5,435 nucleotides of DNA from Planctomycetota bacterium (GCA_022566435.1 JADFIX010000346.1:1-5435), one strand, 5' to 3'; counted from the stretch's first letter, positions 1 to 5,406 are shown. Program-made: numbers and translations. The notes: a model not told the origin generated them from the letters alone.

Positions 1-1
1 C

Positions 2-667
2 GGGACCGTGACGATCGGCTCCGCCGACGGAGAGGCCTCCGAGCGTGCCATCCAGATGATCAAGGACCTTACCCGCGAGGTCAAGGTCGGCGAGATCTTT
101 ACCGGCAAGGTCGTCAAGACCGCCAGCTTCGGCGCGTTCGTGCAGATCGAACCCGGCGTCGACGGCCTGATCCCCATTAGTGAAATGGGCTGGACGCGGA
201 TCAATCGAACGTCAGATGTGGTCACCGTCGGCGATGTGGTGGACGTGGTCGTCATTCGCGTCGACTCAACCAAGCGACGGATCGCGCTAAGCATGAAGCA
301 GTCGCAGGAGGATCCGTGGTCCGTGGTCCACGACTCCTACGAGCCCAGCAGCGTCGTCAAAGGGCGTGTGACAAGACTGGCGGATTTTGGCGCTTTCGTC
401 GAATTGGCCCCCGGCGTCGAAGCGCTGATTCATATTTCGGAGCTGTCCGAAGCGCGCGTCCGAACGTGTGCCGATGTCGTACAAGTCGGACAGGAAATCG
501 ATGCAAAAGTGCTTGGCGTCGATCAAGAAAACCGCCGAATCTCACTTTCAATCAAAGCCCTGACGGCTTCCTCGCATGATACAACCGTTACCGCCGAGCC
601 CGAGAAGAAACCGAAAAAACGCAAAAAGCCATTGCGCGGCGGGCTGTCGAGCCACTTTGACTGGTAG
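2..667 (+). CDS. S1-domain RNA-binding protein, C-terminal part (5' end cut by window edge)
   Basis: The frame is open to the left edge, so the gene very likely starts outside the window; the GTG at 8 is only the first possible start inside it. Counting that GTG as residue 1, residues 1-22 look like the end of a PNPase-type KH domain (TVTIGSADGEASERAI followed by IKDLT). Two S1 OB-fold domains follow, at about 27-98 (FGAFVQIEPGVDGLIPISEM) and 115-187 (FGAFVELAPGVEALIHISEL). Both keep the FGAFV core, the G(L/A)LI.IS patch and the closing RRI.LS.K strand. The DPW linker at 102-104 is typical of ribosomal-S1-like repeats. The tail is rich in lysine and proline (EKKPKKRKKPLRGGL), which suits nucleic acid binding. 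The role is probably cytoplasmic RNA binding, either as an S1-like protein or as the end of a polynucleotide phosphorylase with an extra S1 domain; the missing N-terminus prevents a choice. It is separated from the lipid cluster by 144 bases and seems functionally unrelated. Confidence 0.85.
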   Translation, partial: GTVTIGSADGEASERAIQMIKDLTREVKVGEIFTGKVVKTASFGAFVQIEPGVDGLIPISEMGWTRINRTSDVVTVGDVVDVVVIRVDSTKRRIALSMKQSQEDPWSVVHDSYEPSSVVKGRVTRLADFGAFVELAPGVEALIHISELSEARVRTCADVVQVGQEIDAKVLGVDQENRRISLSIKALTASSHDTTVTAEPEKKPKKRKKPLRGGLSSHFDW

Positions 668-689
668 TCGAATTCGAAGGTCGAATTCG
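668..689. repeat. Palindrome and 9-bp direct repeat (TCGAATTCG x2)
   Basis: TCGAATTCGA at 668-677 is a perfect 10-bp palindrome, and its first nine bases recur at 681-689, 13 bases later. The pair begins directly after the stop codon of the S1 gene. It could be a protein-binding site or part of the transcript end of the S1 gene; no regulator can be named. Confidence 0.5.
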
Positions 690-694
690 CGGAT

Positions 695-712
695 TCGGCA
701 CGCTAGTGCCGA
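695..712. terminator. Perfect 7-bp hairpin after the S1 gene (terminator or REP-like element)
   Basis: TCGGCAC (695-701), loop GCTA (702-705) and GTGCCGA (706-712) form a perfect stem-loop 28 bases downstream of the stop codon. No T-run follows, so it does not meet the usual rho-independent terminator pattern. It could stabilise a 3' end, assist rho-dependent termination, or be a dispersed palindromic repeat. The hairpin is seen directly; the function is a guess. Confidence 0.35.
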
Positions 713-740
713 TGGAACCCTCGTGCATTACAGGCGGGGG

Positions 741-769
741 TTGAACGTCACATGTGGCTCGACTTTAGT
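741..769 (+). promoter_or_regulatory. Candidate sigma70-type promoter for the lipid cluster
   Basis: TTGAAC (741-746) and TTTAGT (764-769) are separated by exactly 17 bases. Each matches the consensus at four of six positions. The pair lies 43 bases upstream of the first gene of the cluster, in the only gap long enough to hold its own promoter. Matches of this quality occur by chance, so this is a weak call. Confidence 0.3.
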
Positions 770-811
770 CGGCGTGACAGGGTTCGCCGCTGATTCCAAG
801 AGTGCGAGGAC

Positions 812-1315
812 ATGAAATTCGGGCTGGTGGACAGCATAATCGAACTCACGCGGGGTGAGCGGATCGTCGCCGTGAAAGCCGTTTCCCTAGCCGAGGAATA
901 CCTTGCTGACCACTTTCCGACGTTTCCCGTGCTTCCCGGCGTGCTGATGTTGGAGGCCCTAACGGAGACCGCGGCATGGCTGGTTCGAGATGCTCTAGAT
1001 TTCACCCCAAGTGTCGTCTTGCTCCGGCAGGCCAAAAACGTAACATACAAGAGCTTCGTGAAACCGGGTAATCTGCTGCGCATGGAAGTGACTTGTCGGC
1101 ACCTGGAAAAAGACGCAAGCGAGTTTTCCGGTGTCGGGTTCTGCCGGGATGAGGAAGTTGTGAAGGCACGATTCAGCCTGACTCATTTTTCCGTGAAAGA
1201 AGGTTCCGGCGGAGTAGAATCACCCGTCGATCAACGGCTGGTTGCCGATGCCAGGGCGAAATTCGCCATTCTCTACGGACCGGCGGCCGAGCGACAAAAC
1301 TTGGTTTCGAGGTAA
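812..1315 (+). CDS. FabZ-like 3-hydroxyacyl-ACP dehydratase 1
   Basis: Predicted hot-dog-fold dehydratase of 167 residues (E. coli FabZ has about 151). It would remove water from 3-hydroxyacyl-ACP to give trans-2-enoyl-ACP in the cytoplasm. The FabZ signature DHFPTFPVLPGVLMLEAL spans residues 33-50. It contains catalytic His34 (codon 911-913) and Glu48 (953-955), and their 14-residue spacing equals that of His54/Glu68 in E. coli FabZ. The start is supported by the family-like N-terminus MKFGLVDSIIEL and by GAGGA at 806-810, although the one-base gap to ATG is unusually short. The C-terminal 30 residues or so (from about 138) extend past the usual FabZ core. This is the first gene of the cluster, followed after 45 bases by the ACP. 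It is paralogous to the second dehydratase at 1798, and no symbol is given because neither copy can be singled out as housekeeping fabZ. A non-catalytic or thioesterase-like hot-dog role is less likely, given the intact His/Glu pair. Confidence 0.85.
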   Translation: MKFGLVDSIIELTRGERIVAVKAVSLAEEYLADHFPTFPVLPGVLMLEALTETAAWLVRDALDFTPSVVLLRQAKNVTYKSFVKPGNLLRMEVTCRHLEKDASEFSGVGFCRDEEVVKARFSLTHFSVKEGSGGVESPVDQRLVADARAKFAILYGPAAERQNLVSR

Positions 1316-1342
1316 AGACCGCACAAAAAGCGGACACCAATT

Positions 1343-1350
1343 GAGGGAGG
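1343..1350 (+). promoter_or_regulatory. Shine-Dalgarno site of the ACP gene
   Basis: GAGGGAGG lies 10 bases upstream of the ATG at 1361 and is strong, in keeping with a carrier protein made in excess over its enzymes. Confidence 0.6.
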
Positions 1351-1360
1351 TCAGTACGGC

Positions 1361-1753
1361 ATGGCTCCGAGCCGGGAGGAAGTATTTACGACCGTTCAAG
1401 ATGTGTTGAGTGAAGCGCTGGGGGTCGACCATGAGGAGGTATCCCATGAGTCGACGCTTCAGGGCGATTTAGGCGCCGAGAGCATCGATTTTCTCGATAT
1501 CGTTTTTCGCCTGGAAAAAGCGTTTTCGATCAAGATCCCCAAGGGTGAGCTGTTTCCGGAGGACGCGTTGAGTAATCCGGAGTTCGTCGACGGCGACAAA
1601 TTGACGCCGGCCGGACTAGATACGCTGAAATCGGCGATGCCCCACGCGGACTTCTCGCAATTCGAGAAAGACCCGGACATTTCCAAGATGCCCGATCTAT
1701 TCACCGTCCGGACGATCGTCAACTATGTCGAAGGCAAGTTGAAAGCGGCGTAG
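1361..1753 (+). CDS. Acyl carrier protein with large insertion (AcpXL-like core)
   Basis: This is a 130-residue acyl carrier protein, against about 78-80 for a housekeeping ACP and about 92 for rhizobial AcpXL. Helix I and its loop are residues 5-35. The phosphopantetheine site is Ser41 (codon 1481-1483) in GDLGAESIDFLDIVF. Helix II runs on to FSIKIP at 55-60. The last helix, LFTVRTIVNYVEGKL (113-127), aligns with ITTVQAAIDYI of E. coli ACP. Between them, about 66-112, sits an extra segment of roughly 45 mostly polar, acidic residues with several prolines. The FLDIVF..(E/D)K.F.IKIP core closely resembles AcpXL, the carrier for very-long-chain fatty acids in rhizobial lipid A, as I remember that family. 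Acyl intermediates would be attached after a phosphopantetheinyl transferase (not in the window) modifies Ser41. It sits between the two dehydratases, so it is most likely the dedicated carrier of this pathway. Confidence 0.9.
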   Translation: MAPSREEVFTTVQDVLSEALGVDHEEVSHESTLQGDLGAESIDFLDIVFRLEKAFSIKIPKGELFPEDALSNPEFVDGDKLTPAGLDTLKSAMPHADFSQFEKDPDISKMPDLFTVRTIVNYVEGKLKAA

Positions 1754-1785
1754 GGTGACACGTTTTCTACTGCTCGACTGACGGT

Positions 1786-1790
1786 GGAGG
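1786..1790 (+). promoter_or_regulatory. Shine-Dalgarno site of dehydratase 2
   Basis: GGAGG lies seven bases before the ATG at 1798, within a purine-rich run, and supports that start. Confidence 0.55.
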
Positions 1791-1797
1791 TGGCGGT

Positions 1798-2298
1798 ATG
1801 CGTTGGATCTGGATTGACACCTTTGTCGAGTTTGTTTCGGGGCAGCGGGCGGCGGCCATCAAGAATGTCACACTTGCGGAGGACTATCTCCACGACCACT
1901 TCCCAGGTTACCCGGTCATGCCGGCAAGTCTGATGATCGAAGGCATGGCACAAACGGCAGGGATTCTGGTGGGCGAAGTGCGAGACTTTCAGGAAAACGT
2001 TATTCTTGCCAAGATTCGCTTGGCAGAGTTCCGGGAATACCCCGTTCCCGGCGATCAGATTCGCTACGAGACGACGATCGATTCATTCGACGAACGAGCC
2101 GCGGTGACGAGCGGTAGAGTGCTCAAGAACGAACAAGAGATCGGACGGGTCGATTTGATTTTTTCCCACGTCAACAACGCTGACCGTTCACTCGGCTTGC
2201 CCGACCACAACTTTGTGTTTACCGAGCAGTTCCGGCACCTTCTCGCCACCGCTCGACTTCTCAGCTCGAACGGGGACCGGAAACCAGATGAAGAGTGA
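1798..2298 (+). CDS. FabZ-like 3-hydroxyacyl-ACP dehydratase 2
   Basis: A second hot-dog dehydratase homologue, 166 residues. It lines up without gaps with dehydratase 1 over the first 50 residues: LAEDYLHDHFPGYPVMPASL against LAEEYLADHFPTFPVLPGVL. His34 (codon 1897-1899) and Glu48 (1939-1941) are both present, so catalysis on 3-hydroxyacyl-ACP is plausible. One difference is visible in the signature: the usual Pro-Gly-Val/Ser after the catalytic loop is Pro-Ala-Ser (residues 42-44). The N-terminus is unusually aromatic (MRWIWIDTFVEF). After about residue 65 the two copies diverge strongly, which suggests different chain-length or substrate preference, or a heteromeric dehydratase; both are inferences. 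The last 11 bases overlap the start of the next gene, so translation of the two is probably coupled. Confidence 0.83.
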   Translation: MRWIWIDTFVEFVSGQRAAAIKNVTLAEDYLHDHFPGYPVMPASLMIEGMAQTAGILVGEVRDFQENVILAKIRLAEFREYPVPGDQIRYETTIDSFDERAAVTSGRVLKNEQEIGRVDLIFSHVNNADRSLGLPDHNFVFTEQFRHLLATARLLSSNGDRKPDEE

Positions 2299-3628
2299 TC
2301 GGCGTGTGGTCATTACGGGGTTGGGCGTCGCCACACCAATCGGCACGGGGATCGAACCGTTTTGGGACGCGCTCATGGAGAAAAAGTGCGGTCTGAAGCG
2401 AATCGAATCGTTCGATCCTTCAGGATTCGCTTCCCGGATCGGCGGCGAGTTGCCGCCGTTCAAACTGACGGACTACATCCCCAAGACCTACCGCAAAAAT
2501 GCGAAAGTCATGTCACGCGACATCAAGATCGCGGTGGCATGCGCCTATCATGCAGTCACGGACGCCGGAATTCAAAGCAAATGCATTATCGAAAGAGGCG
2601 AGGCACCCGGACCGCCTAATGTCGACAGTACCCGCTTTGGGGCTAACATCGGGGCCGGTTCGGTCAGCGCGGACCTCAACGAACTTGCGACTGCCCTGGC
2701 GACGGCCAAGAACGATGATCACAAATTCGACATCAAGCGCTGGGGCGCCGAAGGCATGGAAAACTTGACGCCGCTTTGGCTTCTCAAATTCCTTCCCAAC
2801 ATGCTTGCGAGCCACGTCACAATCGTGCACGACTGCCAGGCACCCTGTAATGCCGTGACATGCGGCGATGCCTCCGGCCACTTGGCGATCGGAGAAGCCT
2901 TCCGGACGATCGCAAGAGGTGCCGCCGACGTCTGCATCTGCGGCGGCGCAGAGTCAAAAATCGCTCCAATGGCGATGGCAAGATCGCACTTACTCGAAAG
3001 ACTCAACCCGGATAGCAACGATCGACCGGCCGAGGCGTGCAGACCCTTCGGGCAGGGCGCGCTGGGAACCGTGGTCGCTGAAGGCGGCGGGCTGATCGTT
3101 CTGGAATCGCTGGATCATGCACAATCTCGCCACGCGAGAATCTACGCCGAATTGTCCGGATTCGGCGCCGCGGGCAATGCCTTCCATTGGGCCGATCCGG
3201 ATCCCGAGGGCAAAGCGGTGGCACTCTCGCTTCAAAAAGCGTGCGCCGATGCCGGCGCGGCGGTGGCCGACATCGATTTGGTCTCCCCCTTCGGAATCGG
3301 GATTGGGAATATGGATGCCTCGGAAATGACTGGTTGGAACGCGGCGTTCGGCGAGCGGCTATGCGAAGTGCCGGCGATGAGCACGAAACCCGCAATCGGT
3401 TTCTGCGGCGCTGGGTGCGGGGCCATCGACTTTGCCGCGATGGTCATGTCACTGCACCGCGGCACCGTCCCGCCAACGCCGAACACGGATGTCCTCGCGG
3501 AAAAATGCCGCTTCTCATTTGTGCAACGCGATCCTGTAGACGCCAAAATTCGCGCTGCTGTGACTTTGGGCTACTCCCTGGCCGGTGGACAAACCGCGGC
3601 CTTGGTCATCAAGCGATTCGAGGAGTAA
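2288..3628 (+). CDS. Catalytically degenerate ketosynthase homologue (chain-length-factor-like)
   Basis: A 446-residue FabF/KAS II-family protein with the thiolase-fold start MKSDRRVVITGLGVATPIG and the end LGYSLAGGQTAALVIKRF. All three catalytic positions are changed. The active-site Cys is Asp194 (codon 2867-2869, context VTCGDASGHLAIGEA). The first His is Phe335 (3290-3292, PFGIGIG where AHGTGT is expected). The second His is Phe372 (3401-3403, TKPAIGF where VKSMLGH is expected). Lys367 is retained. Spacings of 141 and 37 residues match FabF (140 and 37), so the assignment is firm. A Cys at 192, two residues before, is out of register. It should not condense acyl chains itself; the best guess is a partner of the next gene's ketosynthase, like KS-beta/chain length factor, shaping the pocket or length. 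The ATG at 2288 is preferred over an in-frame start at 2213 because the family N-terminus begins there. It overlaps dehydratase 2 by 11 bases. Confidence 0.88.
   Translation: MKSDRRVVITGLGVATPIGTGIEPFWDALMEKKCGLKRIESFDPSGFASRIGGELPPFKLTDYIPKTYRKNAKVMSRDIKIAVACAYHAVTDAGIQSKCIIERGEAPGPPNVDSTRFGANIGAGSVSADLNELATALATAKNDDHKFDIKRWGAEGMENLTPLWLLKFLPNMLASHVTIVHDCQAPCNAVTCGDASGHLAIGEAFRTIARGAADVCICGGAESKIAPMAMARSHLLERLNPDSNDRPAEACRPFGQGALGTVVAEGGGLIVLESLDHAQSRHARIYAELSGFGAAGNAFHWADPDPEGKAVALSLQKACADAGAAVADIDLVSPFGIGIGNMDASEMTGWNAAFGERLCEVPAMSTKPAIGFCGAGCGAIDFAAMVMSLHRGTVPPTPNTDVLAEKCRFSFVQRDPVDAKIRAAVTLGYSLAGGQTAALVIKRFEE
3621..3625 (+). promoter_or_regulatory. Shine-Dalgarno site that fixes the GTG start of the second ketosynthase
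   Basis: AGGAG lies seven bases before the GTG at 3633 and sits inside the last codons of the preceding gene. It supports GTG 3633 over the upstream in-frame GTG at 3585, and implies translational coupling of the two ketosynthase genes. Confidence 0.7.
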
Positions 3629-3632
3629 GGGC

Positions 3633-4937
3633 GTGGATCGACGAGTCGTCATCACGGGCATCGGGTGGATCACCCCCTTGGGACATACCATAGAGAAAGT
3701 GTGGTCCAATCTTTTGGCCGGTCGGTGCGGAATCGCACCGACGAAACTGTTTGACGCGAGCACGTTTCCCACTTCATTTTCCGCTGAAGTCAAGGACTTC
3801 GATTTGGGCAACCACCTCGGCGAAAAAGCGGCGACGCATAGCGTGGCGAGTCGAAATACACAGTTCGCACTCGCCGCGGCGATCCAGGCGTGGGAACACG
3901 CGGGGCTGCACGACTATCTGGGGCTGGACCCCACCCGGGTCGGCGTATACCTCGGCGGCGGAGAGGGCCGACTGGACTTCTGGCCATATGCGGAGGCGGC
4001 ACTCAAGGCCTGCGTCGACGACCAAGGCGCCATACGTCCCGTCGATATGGCCCGGTGGACCGAAACCGCGTTGAGCGTCCTCGATGCTACGAATGAACGC
4101 GAACAAGATCCGAATCTGCCGGGCGGGCACCTCGCCGTCCTTCTCAACGCGCAAGGTCCTAGCTTCAACACATTGACCGCGTGCGCGGCGAGTACGCAAG
4201 CGCTTGGCGAAGCGACAAATATGATCGTTTACGGCGATGCCGAGGTGATGATCTCCGGCGGAACGCACAGCATGATTCATCCACTGGGGGTCACGGGATT
4301 CAACCGGCTGACCGCGTTGTCGACGCGAAACGACAGCTACGAGACTTCCTCCCGGCCCTTCGACCGGACCCGCGACGGATTCGTGCTCGGCGAAGGCGCC
4401 GGAATCCTGATTTTGGAAGAATTGGGGTTCGCCAAGAATCGAAATGCGGAAATCCTTGCGGAAATCGTCGGATTTGGTTCGACGGCGGATGCCTTTCGCA
4501 TCACGGACATTCATGAAAGCGGGCGAGGCGCAATCGCGGCCATGCAGGGCGCGATAGACAGCGCCGGATTGACCCCACGAGACATTGACTACATTTCCGC
4601 CCACGGCACCGGTACGGAAGAGAATGACAAGATTGAGACTCGCGCGATCCGAACGTTGTTCGGCGATCGGGCGAAGGAAGTTCCGATAAGTAGTGTCAAG
4701 AGTATGCTCGGGCATCTCATTGCCGCCGCAGGGGCCGTTGAACTCATCACTTGCATCCTGGCGATCCGCGATGGCGTGGTCCCGCCGACGATCAACTACA
4801 AGGAGCCGGATCCGAACTGCGACTTGGACTACGTGCCGAACAAGTCGAGAAAGACCGATGTGCGGATCGCCCTTTCAAACAGCTTCGGTTTCGGTGGCCA
4901 GAATAATACCCTGGTCATACGCAAATTCCGGGATTGA
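3633..4937 (+). CDS. Beta-ketoacyl-ACP synthase, FabF/KAS II type, active
   Basis: A 434-residue decarboxylating Claisen condensing enzyme. It would extend acyl chains by two carbons using malonyl-ACP, in the cytoplasm. It starts with GTG at 3633 (DRRVVITGIGWITPLG), and a good Shine-Dalgarno site supports this. The catalytic triad is intact: Cys184 in LTACAASTQALGEA (codon 4182-4184), His324 in SAHGTGTEEND (4602-4604) and His361 in SVKSMLGHLIAAAGAVE (4713-4715), with Lys356 also present. Spacings of 140 and 37 residues match FabF. The C-terminal NSFGFGGQNNTLVIRKF is typical. It begins four bases after the stop of the degenerate homologue, an arrangement like KS-alpha/KS-beta pairs and rhizobial fabF2XL-fabF1XL, so a heterodimer is plausible. 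A self-sufficient homodimer remains possible. It is probably the last gene of the cluster. I give no symbol because several fabF paralogues are likely in this genome. Confidence 0.9.
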   Translation: MDRRVVITGIGWITPLGHTIEKVWSNLLAGRCGIAPTKLFDASTFPTSFSAEVKDFDLGNHLGEKAATHSVASRNTQFALAAAIQAWEHAGLHDYLGLDPTRVGVYLGGGEGRLDFWPYAEAALKACVDDQGAIRPVDMARWTETALSVLDATNEREQDPNLPGGHLAVLLNAQGPSFNTLTACAASTQALGEATNMIVYGDAEVMISGGTHSMIHPLGVTGFNRLTALSTRNDSYETSSRPFDRTRDGFVLGEGAGILILEELGFAKNRNAEILAEIVGFGSTADAFRITDIHESGRGAIAAMQGAIDSAGLTPRDIDYISAHGTGTEENDKIETRAIRTLFGDRAKEVPISSVKSMLGHLIAAAGAVELITCILAIRDGVVPPTINYKEPDPNCDLDYVPNKSRKTDVRIALSNSFGFGGQNNTLVIRKFRD

Positions 4938-4943
4938 CTTTCC

Positions 4944-4973
4944 GGACGATGAGACGGATGGGCGTCGTCGTCC
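4944..4973 (+). terminator. Possible 3'-end hairpin of the lipid cluster
   Basis: GGACGATG (4944-4951) can pair with CGTCGTCC (4966-4973), with one G-U pair and a 14-base loop, starting six bases after the stop of the last ketosynthase gene. There is no T-run, so it is only a weak candidate for transcript termination or 3'-end protection. Confidence 0.25.
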
Positions 4974-4989
4974 ATGTCATCGCGTAACC

Positions 4990-5084
4990 CTACAGCGCAA
5001 GGCCAGACGAGGGGTCTTGCCCCGTACTTACTACTACAGCGCAAAGTAGTCTTGAAGTCGTACCGCAGGCATCTTGCCTGCACG
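4990..5084. repeat. Two-unit degenerate repeat with hairpins (REP/MITE-like)
   Basis: CTACAGCGCAA occurs at 4990-5000 and again at 5034-5044. Each copy is followed by a hairpin built around TCTTGCC: GGGG-TCTTG-CCCC at 5011-5023, and the perfect GCAGGCA-TCT-TGCCTGC at 5065-5081. A third stem, ACTACT (5030-5035) with AGTAGT (5045-5050), brackets the second copy. The shared order (11-mer, then hairpin with TCTTGCC) suggests two diverged units of one repeat. Such palindromic units are often dispersed in genomes; whether this one is cannot be seen from a single window. The reverse-strand frame that starts at 5224 runs into it. Confidence 0.5.
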
Positions 5085-5231
5085 GTCAAAGCCGCGTCGC
5101 GGAAGGCCATTTCGCTGTCCTCGATCCAATGACCATCGGGCGCTTCTTCCAACGCTTTGAGGGCCTTGGAAAACTCTTCTCGAAAACGTTCTTCCATTTG
5201 AGGCATCAGCACGTCGCGATCCATGGGGCAG

Positions 5232-5237
5232 CCTCCT
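5232..5237 (-). promoter_or_regulatory. Perfect Shine-Dalgarno site on the reverse strand
   Basis: CCTCCT on the given strand reads AGGAGG on the reverse strand, seven bases before ATG 5224. It is the main reason to believe that the reverse-strand start was once used. A TATGAT box (5253-5248, reverse) lies just upstream, but no good -35 is in place. Confidence 0.5.
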
Positions 5238-5276
5238 GCGTAAGGGAATCATAACCACATCCATGACCGCATGATG

Positions 5277-5329
5277 CCACCGCGCAAGCCCCAGCGCAAT
5301 AAAGTGGGGCGCGATTATTTCCACCGCGC
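5277..5329. repeat. Hairpin flanked by 9-bp direct repeats
   Basis: CCACCGCGC occurs at 5277-5285 and 5321-5329. Between the copies, GCCCCA (5288-5293) and TGGGGC (5305-5310) form a perfect 6-bp stem with an 11-base loop. The stem can be extended by CGC/GCG with a two-base bulge. The arrangement is seen directly; its role is unknown, and the direct repeats could be chance or a target-site-like duplication. Confidence 0.35.
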
Positions 5330-5376
5330 CAACGAAGATGGCCGCACCCCCGGATCTGCCTGCGAGCGAAAATTCC

Positions 5377-5406
5377 TTGACACATCGCGTGTGCTCACAA
5401 TACTCT
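5377..5406 (+). promoter_or_regulatory. Forward promoter for a gene beyond the right edge
   Basis: TTGACA (5377-5382) is a perfect -35 match. TACTCT (5401-5406) follows after 18 bases and is a poor -10, matching at three of six positions. The last bases of the window, GAGGG at 5431-5435, could begin a Shine-Dalgarno site. Together they suggest a forward gene starting just outside the window. Confidence 0.4.

Larger units (their letters stand above)
4829..5224 (-). pseudogene. Reverse-strand hypothetical gene, probably a 5' remnant
   Basis: A 131-residue frame starts at ATG 5222-5224 behind a perfect AGGAGG (5232-5237, reverse strand) at seven bases, so the start looks genuine. Only about the first 47 residues look like protein: MDRDVLMPQMEERFREEFSK and onward is charged, helix-forming and without low-complexity artefact. 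From about residue 48 the frame is encoded by the repeat at 4990-5084, and from about residue 97 by the antisense of the ketosynthase gene. It therefore probably once continued elsewhere and was cut by the repeat or a deletion. The N-terminus faintly recalls short proteins and transposase N-termini of planctomycete genomes, but I cannot name a family. It could instead be a real small protein. It converges on and overlaps the last ketosynthase gene by 109 bases, which also argues against the full length being real. Confidence 0.4.

Noticed and set aside
748..1083. Reverse-strand frame antisense to dehydratase 1
   Set aside because: It shows no domain and overlaps a gene with a complete FabZ signature; it is a shadow frame.
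2213..2287. Earlier start for the degenerate ketosynthase
   Set aside because: It would add 25 residues overlapping dehydratase 2, while ATG 2288 begins exactly at the conserved family N-terminus.
2855..3405. Frameshift or sequencing error as the cause of the missing catalytic residues
   Set aside because: Sequence on both sides of each site aligns in frame with the paralogue and residue spacings are preserved, so the changes are substitutions.
3585..3632. Earlier GTG start for the active ketosynthase
   Set aside because: It would add 16 residues encoded inside the preceding gene. GTG 3633 has AGGAG at seven bases and gives the family-typical N-terminus DRRVVITG.
3774..4715. Long reverse-strand open frame of 313 codons inside the active ketosynthase gene
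   Set aside because: It lies wholly antisense to a gene with an intact catalytic triad and shows no recognisable domain; long antisense frames are common in GC-rich coding DNA.
4990..5084. CRISPR array
   Set aside because: There are only two copies of an 11-mer, with unequal surroundings and no regular spacer length.
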